From positions 54,481 through 116,480 of the forward strand of contig NW_019774513.1 of NCBI RefSeq assembly GCF_001039355.2: a stretch of DNA of 62,000 nucleotides. The letters run 5' to 3'. This document shows, piece after piece, positions 39,390 to 50,724 of this stretch. Position 1 is the stretch's first letter. Each line of letters begins with the position of its first letter. The notes beneath the pieces were generated by a model. The model worked only from the letters and a program-made list of their open reading frames with translations. It was not told the DNA's origin and did not search any database. Origin of the DNA: Lingula anatina. Taxonomy: Eukaryota; Brachiopoda; Lingulata; Lingulida; Lingulidae. The translations under genes and the position numbers were made by a program.

Positions 39390-42300
39390 CCTCTCTTTCT
39401 CTCAAACAAATACCCCCCTCTCTCTCCCCCTACCTTCTGATATGCCTCCTGCACTTTGGCTCTGTGCTCGTTACAGAACATGATGTATGCATTCAGAGGT
39501 TTCTTAGGAGCATTGGGGTCCTTCTCCTTCTCACTCTTCACCTTCTTTCCCTTCCCCTGGGGCATTCCTTCAGACATACTCAACCCTGGCCAAAGACATA
39601 TATGACAGTTATGAATGAAAATAAATCACTAATAATGAATTCAAGTCATTCATAAAAAATATCTTTACTTTTTATTTCTAAGTAGCAGCATATAACTGAA
39701 ATATATGCATTACGAAATATTAAAATAAGTAACTTATCATGGCAAGTAGCAAAATTGAATTTAGGGCAATCAATGTTTACAATAGTTATTATCAGTTACA
39801 ATAAGTACCTAAAAAGTATAATGTTGTGTAGGGGAGACATATTTATTGATAATTCCCCAAAACAAATACCCTAGTGAGCTGGTGTAGAGATGCAGCAGCT
39901 GAACACCAGTTTAAATTCATCTCCTAACACATGTAGAAAAACAAACAAACAAACAGCCCGTCTCTTGGTTTCTATGGTTACCTGCATAGTAAGGGTGGTA
40001 GGCAGCTATAGTGGGAGTGTGGTGAATGTTCACACCACCAGAGGGTGTCAGCATGGCAGGAGTTGCTACTGGAGACTGCAGTGGGGTCTCCCTTTTGGTG
40101 GCAAGGGCATCCAGGATCTGGTCCTCCTAAAATGAGATAAGTCATTACTACAAGAGCATTCAGAACAGATGACCTGCTGAATATATATGGCTGATCCAAC
40201 TTTAAAGCATGCTGCTTAATCCCCTGATGATCTCTCTGCCTCTGCACAGGCCTTTACCTTTAAGGATTAAAGGGGAATACAAGTCTCTGGGGACCTAAAT
40301 TCAATAAACTCCGACCCCCCTCTTCTCTCTAGATCTACCCATCACGTTTTACCCACTGTAAGTGTAAGCCTAATTTTGGAAGGTAATTATAAATCCAGTC
40401 GTGACGTCATTGCCTGAACCTGCACGGGTACAACTTGTTTACCTCACAAATAAAACACTTAACGATACCAAAATATGAAACACATTATCCTGGCCTTTTG
40501 TGCATTCTGATTATGTAAAACATATCTTCCTAGTAGCACTTGGACTATTTTTAAACGATTATTTAAAAGTGACTAACTGTATTAAAAAATTGAAATAAAA
40601 TACTGTAAGGCTTATTTCGGCATTTATTTGCAAACGTATGTTTTTTATAGTATTACCTCACAGTCAGGCGTTTGGACGATAAAGGCACAACGTATGCTTA
40701 TAAATGATGGAATAATACGCTTCAATTCCCGAGATATTTCTATTCTGTTGATGTAAGTGACCTACACACATAGGCAGTAACAGTGTGTCTTCAGAGGTAA
40801 ACATGTTGTACCCCTGCAAGGGCATTACAGGTCACATTGTAATGCATAGGCCAATGTCAGAGAGTTCAGGCAATGACGTTATGACTGGATAATTATTTAC
40901 CTTCCAAACTGAGTCTTACACTTACAGTGGGTAAAACATGATGGGCAGATCTAGAGAGAAGAGGGGTCCGATTTTATTGAATTTAGGTCCCCAGAGACTT
41001 GTATTCCCCTTTAAATCATGGCTTTGATGATTACTTGCAAGGCCCCTGCAGCGACCTTACATGTGAATTGAAAATAAACAAGGCAGTCTCACCTCCCACA
41101 TAGCTGGCACCATGGCATCTCTGAAGTTGTCTCCATGTTCATCAAGCTTTCCCATCATAAATCTGAGAAGAGAACAAGGCAGCAAAGCTGTCAAATGTAC
41201 AGACAAAAAGAAGGAAAAAAACAAAATAGGGTACAGTCAATTCTGATGCAAAAGTACATTATGTTAAACTGCAAATTCAACATCAAATTTTAATTATGCT
41301 CAACAGGTAATTCCAATGTAAGTAAAATGTGTAACAAGCATAAGGCTTCAGCCCCATAGGAGTTCAAGTTCACACTCTGAAAATGTATAACTTCCAGAAA
41401 AAGAAGTCAATTAGACTGCTTTTCNAGATCTAGAGAGAAGAGGGGTCCGATTTTATTGAATTTAGGTCCCCAGAGACTTGTATTCCCCTTTAAATCATGG
41501 CTTTGATGATTACTTGCAAGGCCCCTGCAGCGACCTTACATGTGAATTGAAAATAAACAAGGCAGTCTCACCTCCCACATAGCTGGCACCATGGCATCTC
41601 TGAAGTTGTCTCCATGTTCATCAAGCTTTCCCATCATAAATCTGAGAAGAGAAAAATCAGTCTAAAGCTTGGCAGCAGCTATATATAATAGCTCCATTTT
41701 ACGATAAAGACAGCGATTTACTGACAAATCAGATTTGAATTTGAACAAGTTATTTAACCTCGATGGCAATACTGTAAAGGTCTCATTACAGCACCATTTC
41801 ATCTTAGGCATACAACTTAACAGCATATGCTTTGAGAGGTTCAATTACATGACAGAGGATTTTAATCCCTTAGATAAGTTCTCTCCCTGCTGTTTAGTCA
41901 ATTTATTGGCCTCTGTCAAGGTGACTTTATTTATAGAATGATTGATCTGTTAACAAATACTCTTTAAATTCCAAATGTTTTATTTTCACTTTTTATGACA
42001 TATGCAAACCTACCTTCTCTCTTTCTTTGTCTTTTTAAGAATCTTCTTCACTTGCTGAATTCGATTTACCAATTTTTCATTAAACTATGAAAAAACATAT
42101 ATATGAGGTAATTTTAATAATTTATACCAGAAATAATAATTAATACACATGACTGACATATGATGACAGAGTTGCTGATAAATATAACAGGGTCAAAACA
42201 CGGTNAAAAACCAGTCTAAAGCTTGGCAGCAGCTATATATAATAGCTCCATTTTACGATAAAGACAGCGATTTACTGACAAATCAGATTTGAATTTGAAC

Positions 42301-43275
42301 AAGTTATTTAACCTCGATGGCAATACTGTAAAGGTCTCATTACAGCACCATTACATCTTAGTCATACAACTTAACAGCATATGCTTTGAGAGGTTCAATT
42401 ACATGACAGAGGATTTTAATCCCTTAGATAAGTTCTCTCCCTGCTGTTTAGTCAATTTATTGGCCTCTGTCAAGGTGACTTTATTTATAGAATGATTGAT
42501 CTGTTAACAAATACTCTTTAAATTCCAAATGTTTTATTTTCACTTTTTATGACATATGCAAACCTACCTTCTCTCTTTCTTTGTCTTTTTAAGAATCTTC
42601 TTCACTTGCTGAATTCGATTTACCAATTTTTCATTAAACTATGAAAAAACATATATATGAGGTAATTTTAATAATTTATACCAGAAATAATAATTAATAC
42701 ACATGACTGACATATGATGACAGAGTTGCTGATAAATATAACAAGAGAATTGAAGTTAATATAATTTAATCTAAAATGCAGAGATCAATGAGAATACTGC
42801 CTGTCCAACCAGTCATGGACACTTGAAAAGCCAGAGGACTTGCAGGATTTAAGATATTACAGGTGCTCTGGGTTGGCAAGAATTATGTGAAAATGCAATA
42901 CATAATAATAGATCACACGTTAACATGAGTTATGCAAATAAAATATTACTTCAAGACGTAGTTGGGATGAGCAAAGAAAATTGGGAGAACCTGTAGATTA
43001 CAGTGCATTATCCGCCTGTTCTTATTTGCTTTTTGAACCCCCTTCCATTAGTCTCAAGATTTTGACCAAATTGGGAATCTCTCCCCCCCCTCCCCGAATA
43101 TCGTTTTCTTCATCTTCTTGACCCTCCATTACAATTACGGGGTTAAAATTACCTGCTGCAAGTACTCGCATTTTCTCTTTAAACTGAAGTATTTCTTTTC
43201 GTATGAACTTTGATGCAGAAAGCTCTGAAACATTGCTTCAAAAGCCCCAGGGTCATGTTCTTCTCCCTCAGCCAT
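38010..43275 (-). CDS. TFPT/Nhp10-like HMG-box protein (putative INO80 subunit), 260 aa
   Basis: Seven exons on the minus strand give a 260-aa protein: 43275-43153 (ATG), 42638-42568, 41641-41572 (or 41162-41093), 40126-39982, 39585-39434, 39001-38918, 38147-38010 (TGA). Exon 2 is also present a second time at 42084-42014, and exon 3 twice, which I take as assembly duplication. Residues about 20-88 form a basic coiled coil (YEKKYFSLKRKCEYLQQ, then NEKLVNRIQQVKKILKK and ERRFMMGKLDEHGDNFR) resembling human TFPT/INO80F. Residues about 159-235 are an HMG box (KDPNAPKKPLNAYIMFCNEH, ELTKQLAIMW, VYYGKYEVEKEKY) that would bind DNA. The tail has two sumoylation-type motifs, VKQE and IKTE. Coiled coil plus HMG box is the plan of yeast Nhp10. 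Nuclear role in INO80 chromatin remodelling is inferred. It is divergent from kinase 2. Confidence 0.85.
38258..38299. repeat. Perfect hairpin in the HMG-gene last intron
   Basis: GTTAACATACTCATAT is followed after a short AT loop by ATATGAGTATGTTAAC, a 16-bp perfect stem. A third, partial copy of the arm follows (ATATGAATATGTTAA). Confidence 0.7.
39265..39430. repeat. (TC)n microsatellite tracts
   Basis: Two long TC tracts separated by a short AAACCCAAACAAAA linker, in the intron directly after HMG exon 5 on the minus strand. Reading frames through it (Arg-Glu or Ser-Leu repeats) are artefacts. Confidence 0.95.
40267..41014. mobile_element. Foldback element bounded by TTAA (piggyBac-like MITE?)
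   Basis: Long inverted arms of roughly 190-220 bp start TTAAAGGGGAATACAAG at 40267 and mirror at 41014. They enclose about 350 bp of unique sequence. TTAA at both edges fits a piggyBac-type target but could be part of the repeat itself. One arm contains TGACGTCA. Non-coding; it lies in the intron between HMG exons 4 and 3. Confidence 0.75.
40947..41654. repeat. Duplicated segment with HMG exon 3 (offset 479 bp, N at 41425)
   Basis: 40947-41175 and 41426-41654 are near-identical and each contains the same 70-bp coding exon. Between them, one copy carries 248 bp of unrelated repeat ending at the N. Best read as two haplotypes in series. Confidence 0.85.
41177..41424 (+). mobile_element. Copy of the 21-kb repeat family inserted beside HMG exon 3
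   Basis: Begins AAGGCAGCAAAGCTGTCAAA and is closely similar to 21117-21384. The parallel copy of the locus (41642-41656) lacks it and runs straight into intron sequence. It ends at the assembly N, so its true right end is unknown. Confidence 0.75.
41652..42746. repeat. Duplicated segment with HMG exon 2 (offset 554 bp, N at 42205)
   Basis: 41652-42192 and 42206-42746 are near-identical, including the 71-bp coding exon, with scattered substitutions. The left copy ends in unrelated bases just before the N. Probable allelic duplication in the assembly. Confidence 0.85.
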
Positions 43276-44191
43276 GGTAAAAGGGCAAGAGTTTGCCATC
43301 GATATAACCCCTCTTTCTATTTCCGCAAATAATTTTTATTTTGAAAAATCCCGGGATGTCATTTCTAATTATCTTCATTTTTTAAAATAAGAAATGTCTC
43401 TTGATAAGCTACATTAATTTAATAAAAATGAATAATTGCAATATATGTACCTGACTTATGACGTCACATGTGCGCGGCCGTCATATCCCATTTGAAAGGT
43501 AGACACTGACCTTACGAGGTGTAAACTTGGTATTGTCCTGATTCAGAGGACAGAACTGGTATTTGTTACCTCAGCTTTCCGGCACCAGTGACAAGTAACT
43601 TAAAGGTATTTGGATCATTTAAGGAGAGGCGGGAGTGCTATTTAAAGTTCAATTGTTTATTCGAAGTACTTTCATTTTGTTTGTCCCAGACGTCGCTCTG
43701 TCTGGCCATTTTGTCAGTATGACAGGGGCTTCCCCTCAGTATATATTTTGGAAACCCCCAAACCCTGGGTTGAAAACAGTCCAACCCGAAAAAAATTCCC
43801 TTGAAGAAGAACTTCAGCCATTTTCTCATTCAACGAAAAGCCGTCGACGCCCAATCCACCCTGCAGGTTGAATTAAACAATTCGTTACTGCTTTCAGGGT
43901 AGGTGATTCTGTTCTTCTCCAAATATTGCACTGTTTGTTTGATTTTTTTCCGTGAAAGGCCGTCGAGCAAATTATTTTTGTGTAAATTTGATAAATATAG
44001 ATGTACTACTGTAGACTAGCAGGCAAAGTCCATTTATTTTTACATTTCATGCTATGTATTGTATTTTACATGTTCTCTCTCTCTCTCTCTCTCTCTCTCC
44101 ATTCTTTGAAACGTATAATCTCTACAGAATGAACTTTTCTGTTTGTTTGTTTTTTTCAGTTATGTGAGCAGATGCACGTGTATGAAGCAGA
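43276..44191. promoter_or_regulatory. Divergent promoter region, HMG gene and kinase 2
   Basis: 916 bp separate the two start codons. TGACGTCA lies at 43459-43466, followed by a CpG-rich GCGCGGCCG. A likely non-coding kinase 2 exon ends near 43900 (CAGG followed by GTAGGT). A (CT)n tract at 44073-44099 and the acceptor TTTTTCAG precede the coding exon. Start sites are inferred. Confidence 0.5.
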
Positions 44192-45770
44192 ATGTCTACA
44201 GTAAGACAAAAAACCACTACTTATCAGGGGGCACTAGTAAGTTTAGAGAGGGGAAGAGCTTATAAAGCAAAAGATGGCATTGAAGAAATGAAAGTATTAA
44301 CTGAGAGCACACTCTCTGGATATATTGTGTCCCAAACTTTGGAACATTTTGGCCCAAAAGCTACTTTGGTGCATGTAGATGGCAAAGAAAATATAAAAAA
44401 CAAAGTGAACCCAGCAGACAAAACACAAACAACAGGAGGTTCAACAGAAAATTCAGATGAAAAGGAGAAACTATTAGGCGATAAAGAGTTTTCAAAGGAG
44501 AAACAGGATATAAATTCTGCTACTGAAGATACCACAGGGACAACCATGATGACCATGGTTAAACCACCGAATGTAAACATTCACAGTAACCCTGTCCCTG
44601 TAGATGATGCACTGTTGACCCCACAGTGTGATGAAAATAATTCTCAAGAAATTCATTATGGTCTGGAGACACCTGTTACCCCTGAAAGACCCCAAGGTCT
44701 TCAGCAAGTTGGTGACCGAGTCATGACATTGGTGACAGCAAAGACTGATTCATGGAATTCTGTCGCCCCATCTGAGGCAGATGGCAGCACCAACAACAAT
44801 GATGTCCATGGTGCCTACAGGGAAGGGGTCCAGGGCAGCGACAAAGTTTGGGTTGGGGATGCAGTGGTGATGGAATCAGGCTCCTCAGAAGATGAAAGAG
44901 ATGAAAAGGAGAAAGGGAAACAACAAGAAGAAAAAGAAGATAGATTGGAGAAGCAAGGAAGACTTACAGTGGAACAGAATACCTGCCCTAACATGGTTTC
45001 AAACCGCCTCCCTTGTGAGAAGAGTGGGTACCAAGAGAAGAGCAAGAGAGAGAAGTCTGAGATGACCGTATATGTACAATTGCCACTAGGACAACCAGAT
45101 ATTTACATTAAACAAACAAGAAGGAAGACAAAAAATAATAAGTCTTATCGTCAGTGGCCTATCAGCAATAACAGATGCAAAAAACACAAGGCAAGTGTCC
45201 ATAAAAAGGCAGCCCAAAGAAAGAAAAGAAAATACCAACAGGTTGCAGTGAAGGCACTTGGACCAAGCATCATCAATAAAAGTAGTTTGAATAAAGCCAA
45301 AATTAATGGGAAACTGACAGGAAGCAAAGAAGCAAGCCAGGAGTGTTGTAAAGTGCCAGGCGACCATAGCGAATATCTAAACAGAAAATGTCTTCGGGTT
45401 GAAAGAGGTTCTCGTGGGATAGATATTGTGAAGTGGTGCAGGCAAACTCAAAGTAGGTGACTGTTTAAGTAAAATAAATGTGTAGTTACTAGTATCAAAA
45501 TGGGAGTTCATAGTTTCCTGAGAAATGTACCAGGAAATTTCTAATTGGTAGCACATCATGAATAATATATTCGATGTAATGTGATGCATATTTGCAGATA
45601 GATAAATCATCTGGTCTGCCATTTTGTTATTTAAGTTTTTTACATGTCATCCCCCTTTCTAGGCTAAATTGTGAATTATTTCTACACTGTAGTTGTTAAG
45701 TTATGAAATTTGCGAACAGTACTATTTTATTATAAAACAAGTTGCAAAATCTGTTTTTATTTTTGTTAAA

Positions 45771-45815
<45 letters not shown>

Positions 45816-48800
45816 GTCTTTGATTTGTTATTAAAGGTAAAAGGCAGTACAGGAGAAGAAAAAGGCAAGTCAACCAGCAGATAACCTGGTGTATAACAAC
45901 ACTCGCGTCGTACGTCCTTCGCCAGTTCAAGCCGATACTGCTGTTGTGTATCTATCCTGGGATCATTGGGTCTGGGGTGAACAGCAGATCAGAAGTAAGA
46001 GCAGAGTTTGTTTTTATTTTTTGGTTTTCAGTTTTTTAGTCAGGAGAAAAGTGAACAGATGTTTATAAATAACAATAACAAGATTGTAAAATGCCAACCT
46101 TTAGCAGACAAATGATGGATGATAATGTTAAAATGGGTATGTATTTAACCATTTTCAGATTGGAATAAAGTGGATTGATAATTGATGTTTTCTTACTATT
46201 TAAAACTTTCTTACTATTTAAAACAAAAGCTTTCGCACTATTAAGAAAAAAGACCTCGATATATGGACCTCCATGTAATGTTGTCTATAATGCAGTGTCA
46301 TTTATTGTTATAGGAAATTTCCACCAACTCCCCCCAAGATGAAAGTGGAAATGAAGCAGATGCAGGTGCCCTTGACAAGAAAAGTGTGAGTCGAGAAGAT
46401 CCAGAGGAAGAACTGGCAGAGGACACATCAGCCTCCTCGTCATGTAATGCCAGCCCCTCAGGAACCCAATACCCCTCGACAGTGGCAGTGGCAGGATCTC
46501 CGTGTTCGACTCTGGAAGTTAGTGATGACAATGCTACCAGATTCACAGATTTTATAAATGACACAGCCACTCCACACGCAACACAAAAGCCTTGCTCGCC
46601 GCCATCTTTTATCCACCCTCAGGGTGAACCAAAACAAGAGACTAAAAGGTCCCCCGTGGCTGGTGCGGCTAGTCAAGGTGCAGGTGGCCTGCAGCGTGGT
46701 GGAATTTCTCATCATCGTCATCATCATGGTCATGGAAATATTATTCGAGGGACTCCAGAGATGCTGCTTGATATGCTGAAAAGTGAAGATTTCAAGAGTA
46801 AAAATGGAAAAATTGGAGTTCTTACAAACAAGGTGAAAAATATTTTTTTTAAATATAACACTTAAGAGTGGTTTATCTGCTGTTAAAACTTTCATGTTTT
46901 ACATAGCTGTGGAAGGTAAGTGGGGTGAACCTTTTGGAAAGCCAGAATTTCTTCTTAGTGCTTTAATATCAGAGCATTGGAAATAGCATTTTTTATAATA
47001 ATTTTACTGTATAAATTGTGTCTGGTCAATAACTCATGATTTTTTTAATCATTAAGCCACAGAATACACATTTGTGTTTTTTTTAATTATTCAAAAATGA
47101 ATTTATTTGTGTTAAAAAATATTTTGTTATAAGATATTATATAAAAAAGGATGTGTGTTTCAATTATATTAAGGTTCTTTTTCACTTTCAGAATCTTGTT
47201 TGTAAGAATGGTAAATACCAGGAATCACCAAAAGATGGCAGCAGTGGAGGTCATTTCTATGCCAGGCAACTCTCATCGGGTGGATTTGGACGTGTCTCCT
47301 ATTGCCAGGACTCTTCGACACAACGGGACTTCGTCATCAAAAAGGTGTACAATGTTTTGGTTTTATTTTAGTCAATTTTTAAAGTTGTTGATGTTATTAA
47401 TTCAGGTTAATTGTTCAAAAAGAGGTTAATGGAAAGCTTGTAAATAATATTTAGAGATGAATTTTTGGCTCATGTTATTCTTTTTGTTTTGTTTTTAAGA
47501 AAAAAAAATTTTTAACTACAATTTTTATATATTATATACTAGTACATATCCATTTGACAAAATGCTATTTTTAATAAGAAAAAAATGAGTGATTATGCCC
47601 CTATTTCACACAGACCACGAATCCCAGGAATTGACAAATTTTAGGATAAGTGGTTGAATCGTAATCAGTTCGTGAAGTTCTTGACAGATTCGTATATAAT
47701 CGTAGTCAGTCCTTGCAATTCTTGATCAATCGGGAATTCGTGGAAAAAAACTTTGAGCTGTTCAAAATTTTGGCCACGAACTCCCGATTCCAAAAAATAG
47801 TAGTGAATTCTTGACAATATTTGTGCGATTCCAGCCGAATCCCACAAATATTCATAACACTATAGCACCTATATCGTAACTGAATCGTAGAGCGTGTCGA
47901 ATTAGGCCAGATAATTTGCAAAATCTCACAAATCCTCACGAATCCCTCAGGATTCGTGGTCTGTGTGAAATAGGGGCCTTAGTGAGCTTTCGGTATAAAA
48001 TATCAGACTATTTTAATTTTTAATATTTTCAACATGTCGTAGATCCACCAAGAGAGGTTTTCTATAAATGAGGTGCTTCTCCCACTAGAGGCACCTCACA
48101 AGCATGTACTGAAGCTCTTAGGGGTCATCAAAAGGGAGACTATGGTGGAATTACTGCTTGAATGCGCCTCGGGTATTGTTATGTTCATCTACTACATCTG
48201 ACAGGATATTGTTAAACGTAGGGGTGGGGCATGGGCTCTGAAATTATGTTATTTGCCCAGTCATAGGGTTAGCCTTTTACCCATACACTCCCCATAACTT
48301 ATTAGGTATCTGGGATAATGAAAGTTTTATGCCTGTGTTTGGATTTTATTTTCTGCCATCACTTCCTAAAAGTATTACATGTTTTAAGATAAGTTCGACA
48401 AGTACCTTTAAGTGAAAAATAGGTATTTAAAATCTTACACTTTATCCCTTTAATTATTTTCCACTTTCAGGTGGGACTTGGGTTCACCTGATCTACCCCA
48501 GTGGAGTGGTCAGCCCACCACCTGTGAGTCTCCAGGAAGAGGTGATATTTTACTATCTAAAGCAGGTGCTGGAGGGACTGCACCATTTGCATTCTCATGG
48601 ATGGTGGCACAGGGATATCAAACGTAAGGACGCATTCCCATAGATATTAGATCAATCTATCCCCGTGGGGGTAATTAACTTCCGTGTGCAGTTGGCTGAC
48701 TGCAATTTAGCGTGAACCCCAAGAGAGTAAGATCGATCTAAATCTCTGGGAATGCCCTCTAAGTTGAAAAGGGATTTCTTCTTTAGTTAACAGGGATTTC

Positions 48801-50662
48801 TCTTTTATTTGACTTGGATTGGACCTTTAATGAACAGGGGTACTCCTTAGTTAACTGTTACGTAGTAACTCCTTAAGTGAACAGGGATTGGTCATTTAAA
48901 TCACAGATTATGTTTTTAATTAACATGGATTACTTCTTTTGTTTACATAGGTTTCTTCTTTAGTGAACAGGGATTTGGTATCAGGGATTAATCCCTAGTT
49001 AACAGGGGTTACTCCTTAGTTAACAGGGGTTACACCTTAGTTAACAGGGATATTACTCCTTAGTTAACAGGGGTTACTCCTTAGTTAACAGGGATATTAC
49101 TCCCTAGTTAACAGGGATATTACTCCTTAGTTAACAGGGATATTGCTCTTAGTTAACAGGGGTTACTCCTTTGTTAACAGGGATATTACTGCTTAGTTAA
49201 CAGGGATGTTACGCCTTAGTTAACAGGGATGTTACTCCTTAGTTAACAGGGGTTACTCCTTAGTTAACAGGGATGTTACTCCTTAGTTAACAGGGATGTT
49301 ACTCCTTAGTTAACAGGGGTTACTCCTTAGTTAACAGGGATATTACTCCTTAGTTAACAGGGGTTACTCCTTAGTTAACAGGGGTTACTCCTTAGTTAAC
49401 AGGGATGTTACTCCTTAGTTAACAGTAGTTACTCCCTTCTCTTATTCTCTTGTTTGATAATATTTTTGGGTTGCACCTGTAGGTTTTTTTTTCTTTTGTG
49501 GCTTGCCTAAAAATCAGCACGGTTGTAGCAATATAAGACTGTCCTTTTCTTTACAGCATCAAATATAGGGATAACTACTGACGGTATTGTCAAGATTCTT
49601 GACTATGGTGGTGCAATGAGAAGAGGATTAAACCCTGGGCAAGGTGAACAGTTTGAAATTTTTCTCAATTTTATTTTATTTTTTTTTTATTATTATTTTT
49701 TTTTGTAATGGTATAGATTGTTTCTCTTTTTACACACACAGCTAAAATATGGACTATAACACAGTCTTTTTTCTTTTGAAACCCTTTATGAAAACTAATT
49801 CTCAACTAACACAATCATCATACTTAAGGTATTACAGTGAACTACCCCCATTACTTATTGTTCTTAACTAACACAATCTTCATACTTCAGGCATGACAGT
49901 GAACTATCTTCCCCCAGAGGTGTGCGCTGATAAGCAAAATTGCTCAGAAAAGATGGACATCTGGGCTCTGGCCTGCAGCGTGATATTTCTGACGACAGGA
50001 GTTGAAGTCTACACATATCTGCCAGAGAGGATTAGAGCAGTGACAAATGGACCACTGCCCACAAATCAAAAGGACTTGGTGAAGCATGTAGGTAGATTGG
50101 TTTTTACAGCTGTAATTTGGTTGCATATGAGTAATCTGTGCAATGGACTTTTGTCATTAGATTCATTTCAATTTGAATTATTTCAGCTTTATTTTTTTTA
50201 AATCAAATTCAAATTTGACTTCTCATTGTAAAGCGTTTTAAAGGTAATTGGGGATGAGGTAAACTTTCATTTGTTCAGTCCTGTGTATTTTTTTTTTTTT
50301 TTTTTTTTGTTTTTTTTTTGCTTAGTTAATATGTAGATGCTCTTAAATGTGTGTAAAATTTTAATTCTAAAAAACAGTTTGAAAGAAGCCTAAAATATTG
50401 ACAAGGTGGATGTGAACATGATGCTTATTTCAACCCCTTTCAGATTGTTGAGTATGGCATCCATGTTATAGAGTACATGCCTAAGGATGATCGGTACACA
50501 TGGTTAAAGAATCTGGTCAAATTGATGCTAAACCCAGTGCCACATGACCGATGCAGTGCCTTCGCTTGTTTAGATTACATTCGTAGGAAGGAAAAGTTGA
50601 CACCTCCAACAGGTATGGTCTGCCTTACTCCTCAGGTCAGCTTCTGTTTGCTGTAATGGCAT

Positions 50663-50724
<62 letters not shown>

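Noticed and set aside
39172-39583. Arg-Glu and Ser-Leu repeat ORFs
   Set aside because: They are translations of the (TC)n microsatellite; only 39434-39585 on the minus strand is coding.
46298-46895. Minus-strand ORFs of 90 and 145 codons
   Set aside because: Antisense shadows of kinase 2 coding exon 46314-46832, which joins in frame on both sides.
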